Shown: positions 35,682-44,743, counted from the stretch's first letter. The stretch is DNA of 64,000 nucleotides from an uncultured Pseudophaeobacter sp. (GCA_905479575.1 CAJQNB010000017.1:1-64000); one strand, 5' to 3'. A program made the numbers and translations. Notes: generated by a model from the letters alone, not told the origin.

Positions 35682-36105
35682 TCTCTTGTTCTGGAGCAAT
35701 CAGGCTGTTGAGGACGATGTGGTCTTTGCGGACATGCCAAAGCCCCCCACACGGGGTGGAGCTTCCGGCGCAGGCCCTGCGTTCAAAAGTTTTGAAAGAT
35801 GTCCTGTTCAAGACCACGGCATATTTTGCCCCGGTCAGAGCAGCACTGGATATCGCCCCAAATTGCCGCCCCGAGGCGGCAGGGGGAGACCTGTGGTTCA
35901 AAGACCGCGACATGCGTCGATCTGAAGTTCTGATAGCTAACGGCATTCTGCCTGTCCAATCGCGGATTAATCTAAAATCCAAGGTAGTTTCAGACAGTTG
36001 ACAAAGTGTTAGCAGGACGGCGAAAGGCCGCCCCAAGAGGCGGCCTTTCGCAACTTCATCCAAACTCCAAAAGCGCCCCGAACTGGCCCTTATTCAGCCT
36101 GGCCC
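35682..36105. other. Long intergenic stretch upstream of flhA
   Basis: No gene is supported in these 424 bases; the short frames on both strands lack ribosome sites and family features. It holds a small hairpin GCCGCC/GGCGGC (35865-35880), a degenerate CtrA-like site TTGA-N7-TTAG (35998-36012) and the terminator-like stem at 36020-36051. The flhA promoter must lie here. Confidence 0.55.
36020..36051 (-). terminator. Hairpin after the 851-residue gene
   Basis: A perfect 13-bp stem (GCGAAAGGCCGCC / GGCGGCCTTTCGC) has a 6-base loop and lies 55 bases past the stop of the large unknown gene. The T-rich tail is within the stem rather than after it. It most likely ends the fliL-to-unknown operon. 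Confidence 0.7.
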
Positions 36106-38661
36106 CTATTCAACAGGGGGAGCATTTGCAGAATCGACCCTATTGAGCAGGTCGAGAATATTGTCACGGGTGCCGATGCTGCTCTCGACCAGAGCCCGTG
36201 CATGGGCCAGCGGTGACAGACCTTCGGGATCCTGGCTAGTTGCGGAAATCTGGCTGGTCACCGTGGCAACCTGTCCAAAGGGCGCATCCTCAGCAGGCGC
36301 CATGGTCTCGATCGCCTCCATGTCTTCCGAGTGCCAGAAGCCACGGGCAGCCGCGTTGCTGTCTTCTCCCAGCATATACTCCCCAGAGCGCGCAAATTCA
36401 CCGTTGCGCCACAGGGCTGCGGCCCGCATCCGATTGGCTTCCGATCCCTCAAGCCCCATCAATTCCACCAACGCGTTATGGGGTTTGCCCAGCGCCAGCG
36501 CGGTTTCGGCCATCATCAGGCGGCGATCCTTGTTTTCAGGCTCCAGCGCCAGCTTCTGCAGCAAGGACTGCGCCTGTTCCGCAAACCCCAGATCCAGCAG
36601 GCGACGCGCCATCAGCTCAGCCACCGGGCCAGCTTCGGCAGCGGTCGATTGACCGGCAAACACCAGACCATACTGCAGAAAGGTCACATCATCTGCCCGT
36701 TCGGTCAGCAGTGTCATCAGCGGATCAAGCACATCAGCCCGCGCCGCTGGCCCATCGCGCCGGGTGACCTGCTTCAACTTGTCAAAAGCCTGCGCGAACT
36801 CTCCGGTCAAGGCCAGGGACACCACACCGGCCTTGCGCAGAGGCCCACCCAGAGGGGTATCGCGGCTCTCCAGTTCATAGGAGGCGATCAGCTCTGGCAC
36901 ATCCGGAGACAGGGCTTTGCGTTCGTTATAGCTGAGCTCAATCAAATCAATCAAAGCCGTGGGGGCGCTTTCAGTACGCTCGGCGACCTCTTCGGTGAGC
37001 TTTTCTGCCACCACCTCAGTATCGCCTTCCAGTTCTGCAATTGCGGCTTCGGCCAAGTTGATCTCCGGCACAAATTCCGCCCCGGTGCGGCTGACAGAGC
37101 GCAAAATAGATTCGGCAATATGAAGATCACCAGATTCAGCAAACATCGAGCTGAGACGGGGGCCAAAATTCACCCGCAGATGCACAGGCAGCTTGGCAAA
37201 GGCCTGCTGAATTGCATCGGTATTGGCCGTTTTGCGGATGTTACCATCTGCCAGCACCGACCAAAGCGCGGTTTGCCCATTGCAGCCCTGCTGCCCCGAA
37301 AACGGATGATTGATGCCGATCCCTTTGCCATCCATCAGATCTGCCATCGCAATAAGCGTTGCCTGTTGCTCGGCGTCGACCCGTTCTTCTGGCAGCATCG
37401 ACAACATGCTCCGGGCTTCGGCCCCAAAGCCAAAGTATAGATAAAGCTTGGCAAGAGCCCGCACACCGGCTGGGTTTACATCATCAAATTCACGCACCAA
37501 GGCACCGCGCAACGGGCCAAGCTGATCCGCAAAGGGGCTGTCGTTGCCCCAGGTGTGAATAGCGATTCGGCGATCCGGCAGACAGTGGTCATCAATGTTG
37601 GAATCCGTGGTCGCGCGCGCAATCAAACCGGTCTCGCGGTCGATGGCCGAGGTCACAGAAATATTGTCAAGCGGGTTCAGGGGGCGATCTGCCCGCCCCA
37701 GCAGCTCCAATGGCCGACTGCCATCCGCATCCCCTGACCGTGCCACATCCAGCAAACCCTGGTTCGCTGCCCTGCCAATCTGTTGCAGCAACCGCTGCTC
37801 TGAAGCGTTCACCGCCGCAGCCCGCGCGGTTTCATCCATATTGAGCAGCAAATTCATCTCGGGCAGTTCATCCAAGACCTCCGCAGTTTCTTGCGCTGCG
37901 GCCTCGTCCTCTGCCACAGGTTCCGGGTTGGCCGGTGTTTGGTTCAGACCCAGTTCCGCATCCAGTCCAGCAGCCAGAACCGCAGCACCGCGCGACCCGA
38001 CCGGTTCGGGTTCAGCCAAACGAGCGGACTCGGCAATCATTTCCTTGGTCGTCTTGACAGGTTCCGGTTCGGGCTCTGGCTGTTGTCGGCTAACTTGTCC
38101 GCCGCGATCAGCACTGATGGCAGATTTCAGATTCAACGCCATGCGGGCATCCGCGATAGCCCCCTGGGACAGGTTGAACCGGTATCCCGCAACAGCTGAA
38201 GGCACCCTGGACGGCTCTGGGGCGACAGATTCCACCGGAGAGCCAAGCGTCAAAGCGCCAAAATTGCTCTGTACCGGATTGGACGCCACCGGCGCACCGC
38301 TGCCATCTGTGATATCGACAACCAGATAGCCATCCCTTTGCAGATAGGACTGGATTTCACAGTCACAGCCCAATTCCATCCGCAGAGGCTGACCAGGGCC
38401 GCTTTGTGTCAGGCCCTGCAGACGATCGCGGGGGATCAGGTTCCAAACCCGCGAGGTGTCAAATACAGCAGTAGACGAATTAATTTTTAGGCTTGCGGTA
38501 CGCCCAGATTGGTTAAGTGTCCACTGCACCCCATCCGGCAGGCGCATGACCAGGCGCGAGAAGCCATCATGCTCGCCTGAGCGGGCGATGATGGTCTCAG
38601 CCTGGGCAGAGGAGCCCGCCGCCAACGCTGTGGCGGCTATCGCAAATGCGCGCCAAATCAT
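36106..38661 (-). CDS. Large periplasmic helical-repeat protein, unknown
   Basis: The 851-residue protein begins with a signal peptide (MIWRAFAIAATALAAGSSAQA). The next 90 residues alternate strands (SRLVMRLPDGVQW, LKINSSTAVFDTSRVW, YLVVDITDGSG) and resemble an AMIN-like fold. A Pro/Glu-rich linker follows at about 190-270. The remainder is helical with TPR-like spacing (for example ARLKQLLD-type pairs toward the C-terminus). It has no recognised enzyme motif. Its stop-start overlap with motA (4 bases) and its place in the motility block suggest a stator or envelope role. I do not recognise the family. Confidence 0.7.
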   Translation of the reverse strand: MIWRAFAIAATALAAGSSAQAETIIARSGEHDGFSRLVMRLPDGVQWTLNQSGRTASLKINSSTAVFDTSRVWNLIPRDRLQGLTQSGPGQPLRMELGCDCEIQSYLQRDGYLVVDITDGSGAPVASNPVQSNFGALTLGSPVESVAPEPSRVPSAVAGYRFNLSQGAIADARMALNLKSAISADRGGQVSRQQPEPEPEPVKTTKEMIAESARLAEPEPVGSRGAAVLAAGLDAELGLNQTPANPEPVAEDEAAAQETAEVLDELPEMNLLLNMDETARAAAVNASEQRLLQQIGRAANQGLLDVARSGDADGSRPLELLGRADRPLNPLDNISVTSAIDRETGLIARATTDSNIDDHCLPDRRIAIHTWGNDSPFADQLGPLRGALVREFDDVNPAGVRALAKLYLYFGFGAEARSMLSMLPEERVDAEQQATLIAMADLMDGKGIGINHPFSGQQGCNGQTALWSVLADGNIRKTANTDAIQQAFAKLPVHLRVNFGPRLSSMFAESGDLHIAESILRSVSRTGAEFVPEINLAEAAIAELEGDTEVVAEKLTEEVAERTESAPTALIDLIELSYNERKALSPDVPELIASYELESRDTPLGGPLRKAGVVSLALTGEFAQAFDKLKQVTRRDGPAARADVLDPLMTLLTERADDVTFLQYGLVFAGQSTAAEAGPVAELMARRLLDLGFAEQAQSLLQKLALEPENKDRRLMMAETALALGKPHNALVELMGLEGSEANRMRAAALWRNGEFARSGEYMLGEDSNAAARGFWHSEDMEAIETMAPAEDAPFGQVATVTSQISATSQDPEGLSPLAHARALVESSIGTRDNILDLLNRVDSANAPPVE

Positions 38662-39527
38662 GCTGCGTCCTGTTTTACCGATCTAAGGGCTTCTTCCAGT
38701 TCAGAAAAACCGGGGCGAATATGCGAAGGCGTGTTCTGGCGACCAACTTCGATACAGATCGCAGCCGCATGGTTGTGAAGATTCGCAACCAGCACTTCGC
38801 GGATCAATTTGTAAAAGTGGGAGTCTTCCTCGGTGATGGTTTTTACCTTGTCAGCAAAGGGACCAACCAGACCATAGGCCAGAAAAACCCCAAGGAACGT
38901 CCCAACAAGCGCGCCACCAATCATCTTACCCAGAACCTCTGGCGGCTGGTCGATCGAGGCCATGGTTTTGATAACACCCAAAACAGCCGCAACAATCCCA
39001 AGCGCCGGAAGACCGTCTGCCATGGTTTGCAGAGCGTGGCTGGAATGCAGCGCATGATGGTGATTGGCCTCCATGCGTTTTTCCAGAACTTCCTCGACCT
39101 GATGCGGGTCATCGTAGTTCATCGAGGCAGAGCGCATGGTGTCACAAATCAGGTTCACCGCTTCGCCATCTGCCAGGATCTTGGGGTATTTGTTGAAGAC
39201 CGAGGAATTTTCAGGGTCTTCAATGTGCTGCTCCACCTCGACAGGGTTGGCCCGGGCAATACGGATCAGCGAGAACAGAAGGCAAAGGAGATCCCGATAA
39301 TCATCGGATTTCCACTTGGCCCCTTTGAAGACCTTCCCGAGGTCTTTCAGGGTGTGTTTGATGCCGCCCATATCGTTACTGATCAGAAAGGCACCCACTG
39401 CGGCACCGCCAATCATCATCATCTCAAAGGGAAGCGACTTGAGAATAATCCCCATCTTGCCGCCGGCCAGTAGATACCCACCGAATACCATGACAAAAAT
39501 TACCAGGATGCCTGCTATTCCGACCAT
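38658..39527 (-). CDS. motA: Flagellar motor stator protein MotA
   Basis: MotA with MotB forms the proton-driven stator. The 289-residue protein has four membrane helices: two near the N-terminus (GIAGILVIFVMVFGGYLLAG and PFEMMMIGGAAVGAFL) and two at about 165-215 (GLPALGIVAAVLGVIKTM and GTFLGVFLAYGLVGPFADK). The cytoplasmic loop between them carries the charged residues that contact FliG. The long form with RxxxNPVEVEQHIEDP is typical of alphaproteobacteria. motB lies 12 kb away, in the flgE block. Confidence 0.95.
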   Translation of the reverse strand: MVGIAGILVIFVMVFGGYLLAGGKMGIILKSLPFEMMMIGGAAVGAFLISNDMGGIKHTLKDLGKVFKGAKWKSDDYRDLLCLLFSLIRIARANPVEVEQHIEDPENSSVFNKYPKILADGEAVNLICDTMRSASMNYDDPHQVEEVLEKRMEANHHHALHSSHALQTMADGLPALGIVAAVLGVIKTMASIDQPPEVLGKMIGGALVGTFLGVFLAYGLVGPFADKVKTITEEDSHFYKLIREVLVANLHNHAAAICIEVGRQNTPSHIRPGFSELEEALRSVKQDAA

Positions 39528-39603
39528 AGGGTCACTCCAAATTTCATTGCTTTTTCTAAACTTAGGCGAGTCGGATTAAGAAAGCCTGAGCGCGAAGCCC
39601 AAG

Positions 39604-40236
39604 TTATTCCTTGGGAACTCCGCTGTTACGTCCAGCCATCACAACGCTGATTGTATAGGCTGCTTCCGGGCTCAGACCGGCCATGATACCAGCCGCAGCC
39701 TCTGGCCGCATACGTGCCAGGAAACCCGCCGCAAAATTGGGATCCATTTCTTCAAACAGTGCTGCCGATTCTTTTGGCTTCATCTGTTCATAAACAGTGG
39801 TCAGACGGTCAACATCAGCCTCTGTGGCACCATCGGCCAATGCCAATGTTGTCCGCAGCTCTTCTTCCGCCTTCTCCAAGGCCGCCAGTTTCCGGTCAAT
39901 GGCCTCGTCAGCGATTCCCAAAGCCTTCATGCGGTCTTCGATTTCAGCTTCGCGCAGCTCAAGCGCCGCTTCGCGCTCCTTAAAGGCTGCCAACATCGCC
40001 TGCAGCTCAGCAGAAGACGGCATGCCCTGGCTTTGCATCTGGCCGCCATGGGCGGGCTCTTGGTCTTCGCCGTTCTGAAGATTGGAAACTTCCCGCGCGA
40101 TTGCCGGACCGGCCTCCATGCCCAGACGCACCAGCGCCGAGCCGATCAAAAGCAGCGACAACAAGAACAAGGCGCTGCTCCGGCTACGACCTGGCTTCTT
40201 TTGCTTTTTGGTCTTTGGCTGTTTTGCAGTCATCAC
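39604..40236 (-). CDS. MotE-like membrane-anchored coiled-coil protein
   Basis: The 210-residue protein has a basic N-terminus, one membrane helix at about 24-43 (SALFLLSLLLIGSALVRLGM), a long coiled coil (about 78-135) and a C-terminal MgtE-N/FliG-like helical part (KPKESAALFEEMDPNFAAGFLARM). This layout matches the MotE family of alphaproteobacteria; in rhizobia MotE is a periplasmic chaperone for the motor protein MotC. Its stop is 76 bases before motA and its start overlaps the next upstream gene, so it is part of the fliL-motA unit. Confidence 0.68.
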   Translation of the reverse strand: MMTAKQPKTKKQKKPGRSRSSALFLLSLLLIGSALVRLGMEAGPAIAREVSNLQNGEDQEPAHGGQMQSQGMPSSAELQAMLAAFKEREAALELREAEIEDRMKALGIADEAIDRKLAALEKAEEELRTTLALADGATEADVDRLTTVYEQMKPKESAALFEEMDPNFAAGFLARMRPEAAAGIMAGLSPEAAYTISVVMAGRNSGVPKE

Positions 40237-40706
40237 GCCACCCGATTCTTATCGCGGTTGTGACGCACAAACATAACGCCGGCCGCTTTGTTTGGATCTT
40301 CTGCCGGTGTCTCTACTGCGGCCTCTGGGGCGGCTTCGGTCTCATAGGCAACAGCCAGAGCATCGTTTTCTTCCGCATCAGGGGCGACAGCCCGGCGGGG
40401 CTGCGGGGCTGCGACATTTGCTTCCGGCATGTCATGCATCGAAGCCATCATCAGTTCCAGCCGCTGCGCCACCGATTCGGCCCGCCCGGTGAGCTGATCC
40501 AGCGCCTGGCTCGAGCCCTCAGTGATTTGCCGCGCCGAGGCAAAAGATTTATTCAAGTCATCTACTTGCGAGGAAAGTACAGCAACGGCTCCGCCGACGC
40601 CCTTTTCCAGGTCATTGAACCGTTTCAACCGGCGCGAAAGCACCAAACAGTAAAATCCGGCCCCAAGGGCCCCCGCCGCAAGCAGGATATCAGCAATAAG
40701 GTCCAT
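40233..40706 (-). CDS. Small membrane-anchored protein of flagellar block, unknown
   Basis: The 157-residue protein has one N-terminal membrane helix (LIADILLAAGALGAGFYCLV), a helical stretch with coiled-coil-like spacing (about 28-95), and an acidic, Ala/Pro-rich tail ending in VMFVRHNRDKNRVA. I do not recognise a family. It lies between fliL and the MotE-like gene, overlapping the latter by 4 bases, so a role with the motor or basal body is likely. Confidence 0.6.
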   Translation of the reverse strand: MDLIADILLAAGALGAGFYCLVLSRRLKRFNDLEKGVGGAVAVLSSQVDDLNKSFASARQITEGSSQALDQLTGRAESVAQRLELMMASMHDMPEANVAAPQPRRAVAPDAEENDALAVAYETEAAPEAAVETPAEDPNKAAGVMFVRHNRDKNRVA

Positions 40707-40715
40707 CCCGTTCTC

Positions 40716-41240
40716 CTAGTTCAGTACGAATTCCATGATCAGCAAATCACGCACACGCCCCTGTCCGGTGGCTATGTTGATTCGCCGCAGCATCTGCGCG
40801 CGCAGCCTTGGCAGCGCCATCGGATCAGACAGATCCTCCAGCTCCAGAGCGCGAAGATAGCTATTCAGTACATCGACTACACGGGGGAGGACTTTTTCGA
40901 CCTCGGCCTGGTGGAGCGCGTCCACCTCTAATTGTGCGTTGAACCGCAAGTGTTTGATGCCGCTTGCTTTGCGCAGCGTAATCACAATTGGTTCCATCTC
41001 GATGAAGGCAAGCTTGGCGATATCCTCCGCCGTCTCACCACTATCTACGCCTTCTGGCGCTTCTACAGCCGCATGAGTCTCTTCGGACTCTGCGGATTTA
41101 CCAAAGGGAAGAAGCCCTGACGAAACTGCAAAAAAACCGCCACCGCCGCCTGCAAGTGCAAGGACGACCCCAATGATGAGAGGCAGTTTGCTTTTTTTAC
41201 CCGGTGCGTCTTCTTCCGCATTCACTACAGCGTCTGTCAT
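40716..41240 (-). CDS. fliL: Flagellar basal body-associated protein FliL
   Basis: FliL surrounds the stator and helps it generate torque. With the start at 41240 the protein has 174 residues; AGGGA lies 6 bases upstream, which is why I prefer it to the ATG at 41273. A single membrane helix (LPLIIGVVLALAGGGGGFFAV, about 20-40) precedes the periplasmic domain, which includes IEMEPIVITLRKASGIKHLRFNAQLEV and ends with the LLIMEFVLN family hallmark. It is the first gene of the minus-strand unit reaching to 36106 and is divergent from fliF. Confidence 0.9.
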   Translation of the reverse strand: MTDAVVNAEEDAPGKKSKLPLIIGVVLALAGGGGGFFAVSSGLLPFGKSAESEETHAAVEAPEGVDSGETAEDIAKLAFIEMEPIVITLRKASGIKHLRFNAQLEVDALHQAEVEKVLPRVVDVLNSYLRALELEDLSDPMALPRLRAQMLRRINIATGQGRVRDLLIMEFVLN

Positions 41241-41286
41241 GGCTTTCCCTAAAACGTCGTGCAAAGCCTTCATAACCCCTGAGGAA

Positions 41287-41301
41287 CTAACCGAATGTTA
41301 A
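41287..41301. promoter_or_regulatory. CtrA-like box between fliL and fliF
   Basis: CTAA-CCGAATG-TTAA matches the CtrA consensus TTAA-N7-TTAA at seven of eight positions with exact spacing. It is the only such site in the 119-base divergent region, so it could serve both fliL and fliF. Two similar sites lie before flgE and motB. Confidence 0.55.
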
Positions 41302-41359
41302 GGCCCCTCGGTCAAAAAGGGATCACGCCGGACAGAATGCCGGTGCGACGGAGGTTAAA

Positions 41360-43033
41360 GTGCAGCAGATCAAGAATGTCTGGACCGGGTTGGATACGCG
41401 TAAGCGGCTCATTGTGGTTGGCGCCACAGTAGCGGTGATTGCGAGTGTGTTTGCCATGTCCCATGTGGCGAGCAAGCCAACCATGAAATTACTCTATGCT
41501 GGGCTCGAAGCTGGCTCGGCTGGGGATGTAGTACGGTCACTGGAACAGGCCAATACACAATACGAAGTTCGCGGTGGCTCTATATATGTCCCCGCTGATC
41601 GCCGCGATGAGCTGCGCATGACACTGGCCAGCGAAGGCCTGCCTGCAAATGGCGGTCGTGGCTACGAACTGCTCGATTCGCTAACCGGGTTTGGTACAAC
41701 ATCGCAGATGTTTGATGCGGCCTACTGGCGCGCCAAAGAAGGAGAGCTGGCCCGAACCATCGTTGCCAGCCCCCATATCAGCCAGGCCCGTGTCCATATT
41801 GCCAATACTGGCGCCAATCCTTTTCAACGCACTGTGGATCCAACAGCCTCCGTATCCGTCGTGCCTCTGGGATCCCCGATTACCCCAGCCCAGGCCAATG
41901 CGATTCGCTTTTTGGTTGCGTCCGCCGTCACCGGACTGGCGGTGGATAATGTTGCTGTGATTGATGCCAATGGGTCTTTGATCGGATCTCCTGAAGCCGC
42001 GGCTGCTGCCGGTGCTGGAACCGATGATCGCTCACAATCGATTCGGGATCGGGTCATGCGCCTGGTTGAGGCCCGCGTGGGTCACGGCAATGCCGTGGTC
42101 GAGGTCAGCGTCGATACCGTCACCGACACCGAATCGATCCGCGAAAAGCATGTTGATCCCGCCAGCCGTGTCGCCATCAGTACAGATGTCGAAGAACGTG
42201 CCGATGTGTCCAGCAACCAATCCGGCGAGGTCACCGTGGCCTCGAATATTCCGGATGGGGATGCCGCTTCGGGCCAGGGGTCAAAGAACAACACCACTGC
42301 AACGCGTGAGCGAGTGAACTATGAAATCTCCGAGACCGAAAAGGAAATCATCCGCGGCCCAGGTGCAATCAAACGCCTGACCGTTGCGGTCCTGATCAAT
42401 GGTCAGACGATAACCAATGACGCGGGCGAATCTGTGTTTGAACCGCGCCCCGAAGAAGAGCTGGGCGCCCTGCGCGAGTTGATCTCGGCGGCGATCGGGT
42501 TTGACGAGGCCCGCGGCGATGTCATTACCCTCAAGTCGATGGATCTGCCCAGCATCGAACCCCAGGGCACCGAGGCCACCTCCTCCTTTATGGACAACGT
42601 CTACTTTGACGCCATGGGGCTTATTCAGATGGCAGCCCTTGCCATTGTGACCCTGATTCTCGGTCTCTTTGTGGTCCGGCCAATTCTGGCAGGAAAAAGC
42701 GAAGGCGTTCCAGCGCTTGGCGCCCCGAGTATGGATCCAATGGGGGGGCTGCCTGACCTGCCCGCCATGGGAACAGCACCTGGTATGGGGGACTTTATGA
42801 TGAACCCGGACCTTGGCTCCAATATCGCCCTGGATGGTGAAATTCAGGATGGCGGCGGCCAGTTCGGCGGCATGGGCGACATGGGTGGCATGGGCGACAT
42901 GGGTGGCCTGCCAGCCCTCGGAGGTGGCGGCGAGAACCCGGTTGATCGCCTGCGTGAAATGATTGGCGAACGCCAAGAAGAAACTGTCCAGATCCTGCGC
43001 GGATGGCTGGAAGAAAATGAGGAACGGGTCTGA
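41360..43033 (+). CDS. fliF: Flagellar MS-ring protein FliF
   Basis: FliF builds the MS ring that anchors the basal body. The 557-residue protein starts at GTG, with ACGGAGGTTAAAG just upstream. Membrane helices lie near 20-38 and 415-440. Between them are the YscJ-type domain (KLLYAGLEAGSAGDVVRSLEQ, near 37) and the DSLTGFGTTSQMFDAAYWRAKEGELARTI motif. The C-terminal FliG-binding tail ends EETVQILRGWLEE. A Gly/Met-rich repeat (GDMGGM units, about residues 505-520) lies in the cytoplasmic region. It heads fliF-fliH-like-fliN-fliP, overlapping the next gene by one base. Confidence 0.96.
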   Translation: MQQIKNVWTGLDTRKRLIVVGATVAVIASVFAMSHVASKPTMKLLYAGLEAGSAGDVVRSLEQANTQYEVRGGSIYVPADRRDELRMTLASEGLPANGGRGYELLDSLTGFGTTSQMFDAAYWRAKEGELARTIVASPHISQARVHIANTGANPFQRTVDPTASVSVVPLGSPITPAQANAIRFLVASAVTGLAVDNVAVIDANGSLIGSPEAAAAAGAGTDDRSQSIRDRVMRLVEARVGHGNAVVEVSVDTVTDTESIREKHVDPASRVAISTDVEERADVSSNQSGEVTVASNIPDGDAASGQGSKNNTTATRERVNYEISETEKEIIRGPGAIKRLTVAVLINGQTITNDAGESVFEPRPEEELGALRELISAAIGFDEARGDVITLKSMDLPSIEPQGTEATSSFMDNVYFDAMGLIQMAALAIVTLILGLFVVRPILAGKSEGVPALGAPSMDPMGGLPDLPAMGTAPGMGDFMMNPDLGSNIALDGEIQDGGGQFGGMGDMGGMGDMGGLPALGGGGENPVDRLREMIGERQEETVQILRGWLEENEERV

Positions 43034-43635
43034 TGGGAATTACCCACCTGCTAGAAGATTTTGGTCCTGCAACCTTTGTTCAACAAACGGATTTCCCGGA
43101 ACTCTCGGAAGAGCTGATCGAGGAAGAACGGGCTGTGTCTTATGAAAAGGGCTACAGCGCCGGTTGGGACGATGCGGTGACGGCCAAGGATAAAGAGACA
43201 GCACATATTTCAGCCACTTTGACGAGTTCGCTGGAGGATCTGAACTTCACCTACAAAGAAGCGCAGGCACAGCTGATCGAATCTCTGGACCCTATGTTCA
43301 AGGTCCTGACCAGTGCGGTGCTGCCCGATACCATGGCAGCGACCTTTGGCCACCATATCGTCGATCAAATGACCGACATGGCCAAGATGCACACGGATCA
43401 ACCGATGAGCATCTTTGTGTCGCCCGGGGAGGGGACTGCTGTGCGCTCCCTGCTACCCGATTCTTTTGCCACTCCGGTTCAGGTCCAGGAAGACGAAAAC
43501 CTGGCACCGGGGCAGGCCTATCTGCGGGCCGGAACTTCGGAACGCGAAATCAACAGTTCGGGGCTGGTTGAATCCATTCAGGACTCAATAGAAGCCTTCA
43601 CCTACCACGTTAGAGAGGACAGCCAGTATGGATGA
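43033..43635 (+). CDS. FliH-like flagellar assembly protein
   Basis: The 200-residue protein has no membrane segment and starts with a short divergent region (MGITHLLEDFGPATF). The motif SYEKGYSAGWDDA near residue 37 resembles the ExGxxxG-type repeat of FliH and SctL proteins, which regulate the export ATPase FliI. The C-terminal half has FVSPGEGTAVRSLLP- and DENLAPGQAYLRAG-like strands as in FliH. Position, between fliF and fliN, supports the role. Sequence similarity to characterised FliH is weak, so the symbol is left blank. Confidence 0.7.
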   Translation: MGITHLLEDFGPATFVQQTDFPELSEELIEEERAVSYEKGYSAGWDDAVTAKDKETAHISATLTSSLEDLNFTYKEAQAQLIESLDPMFKVLTSAVLPDTMAATFGHHIVDQMTDMAKMHTDQPMSIFVSPGEGTAVRSLLPDSFATPVQVQEDENLAPGQAYLRAGTSEREINSSGLVESIQDSIEAFTYHVREDSQYG

Positions 43636-43924
43636 CGCCGACGATCTCAAGAAGCAGGCCACCGACGCCAGCAACCCATTTGTTTCTGTTCCCGTCGAGG
43701 TGGTGGTTTCAGTTGGCAAGGCCCGCCCCCTGGTCCGCGACCTCGTGGGTCTGTGTGAGAACTCAATTCTGGCGCTGGATAAACGCGTCGAGGATCCCGT
43801 TGACCTATATGTCGGGGACCGTTTGGTCGCCCGGGGTCAGCTCGAAGAAATGGAAGGCGATCAGGCTGGTCAATTGGCGGTTCGCCTGACCGAGATCGCC
43901 GATTTGCAAAACGGCCTGGGATGA
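43628..43924 (+). CDS. fliN: Flagellar motor switch protein FliN
   Basis: FliN forms part of the C ring that switches rotation. The 98-residue protein is a single SpoA domain with the pattern VEVVVSVGKARPLVRDLVGLCENSILALDKRVEDPVDLYVGDRLVARGQLEEMEG. It overlaps the FliH-like gene by 8 bases and fliP by 4. The usual acidic N-terminal extension of FliN is short here. Confidence 0.92.
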   Translation: MDDADDLKKQATDASNPFVSVPVEVVVSVGKARPLVRDLVGLCENSILALDKRVEDPVDLYVGDRLVARGQLEEMEGDQAGQLAVRLTEIADLQNGLG

Positions 43925-44664
43925 CACGCACAGCCCTAATCCTCACTCTTGTTGTTTCCTGCGCAGCCCTGATGCTGCCGCAGGCGGCAATGGCGCAGGA
44001 GCTGAGCCTGTCGCTCGCCGAGGGGCAATCTATCTCGGCCCGTTCGATCCAGCTTATCCTGTTGATCACCGTGCTCAGCCTGGCCCCTGGTCTGCTGATC
44101 ATGATCACCTGTTTCCCATTCCTGGTGACGGTTCTGTCGATCCTTCGCCAGGGTCTGGGCCTGCAGCAGGCGCCACCCAATATGATGATGATCAGCCTAG
44201 CGCTGTTTCTCACCTATTTTGTCATGGAACCGGTCTTTACCGAGGCCTGGCAGGTCGGCATCAGTCCCCTGATCGAAGAACAGATCGACATTGAAACCGG
44301 CCTGATGCGGGGGCTGGAACCATTTCGTGCCTTTATGGCCAATCGTCTGGATCCCGATACCTTCTATGCGATTTCCGATCTGCGCCCAGACATGGAAGCC
44401 ATGAATCCCAGCCCGGAGGCACCGCTTTCCGTGCTGATCCCCAGCTTTCTGCTGTCTGAAATTGCCCGCGCTTTTCAGATTGGCTTTCTGGTCTTTCTGC
44501 CCTTCCTGGTGATCGACCTTGTGGTGGCTGCGGTGCTGATGTCGATGGGGATGATGATGGTGCCACCGGCGGTGGTCTCGCTTCCGTTCAAACTGGCGTT
44601 CTTTGTGGTCGCCGACGGCTGGAGCCTGATCGCAACTGCCCTGGTGCGCAGCTATTATCCCTAG
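43921..44664 (+). CDS. fliP: Flagellar export protein FliP
   Basis: FliP is the central pore subunit of the export gate. The 247-residue protein starts with a cleavable signal (MTRTALILTLVVSCAALMLP, cut after MAQA), a known feature of FliP. Four membrane helices follow, including LLITVLSLAPGLLIMITCFP (near 55) and the C-terminal LVVAAVLMSMGMMMVPPAVVSLPFKLAFFVVADGW. It is the last gene of the fliF group and is followed by a GC-rich hairpin. Confidence 0.96.
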   Translation: MTRTALILTLVVSCAALMLPQAAMAQELSLSLAEGQSISARSIQLILLITVLSLAPGLLIMITCFPFLVTVLSILRQGLGLQQAPPNMMMISLALFLTYFVMEPVFTEAWQVGISPLIEEQIDIETGLMRGLEPFRAFMANRLDPDTFYAISDLRPDMEAMNPSPEAPLSVLIPSFLLSEIARAFQIGFLVFLPFLVIDLVVAAVLMSMGMMMVPPAVVSLPFKLAFFVVADGWSLIATALVRSYYP

Positions 44665-44715
44665 CCATTAAAATAAGACATAAATCCCACAGGGTGCCTC
44701 CAGCATTCTGCGCTT

Positions 44716-44743
44716 ACAGCCCCGGCCCCAGTGCCGGGGCTGT
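44716..44743 (+). terminator. Terminator after fliP
   Basis: An 11-bp perfect stem (ACAGCCCCGGC / GCCGGGGCTGT) with a 6-base loop lies 52 bases past fliP and is followed by TGTCCTGTGTG. The stem is strong but the T-tract is weak. It separates the flagellar operon from the COG0523 gene. Confidence 0.7.

Noticed and set aside
35668-36063. A 131-codon minus-strand frame upstream of flhA
   Set aside because: It begins next to a terminator-like stem, overlaps the flhA start and shows no family features or ribosome site.
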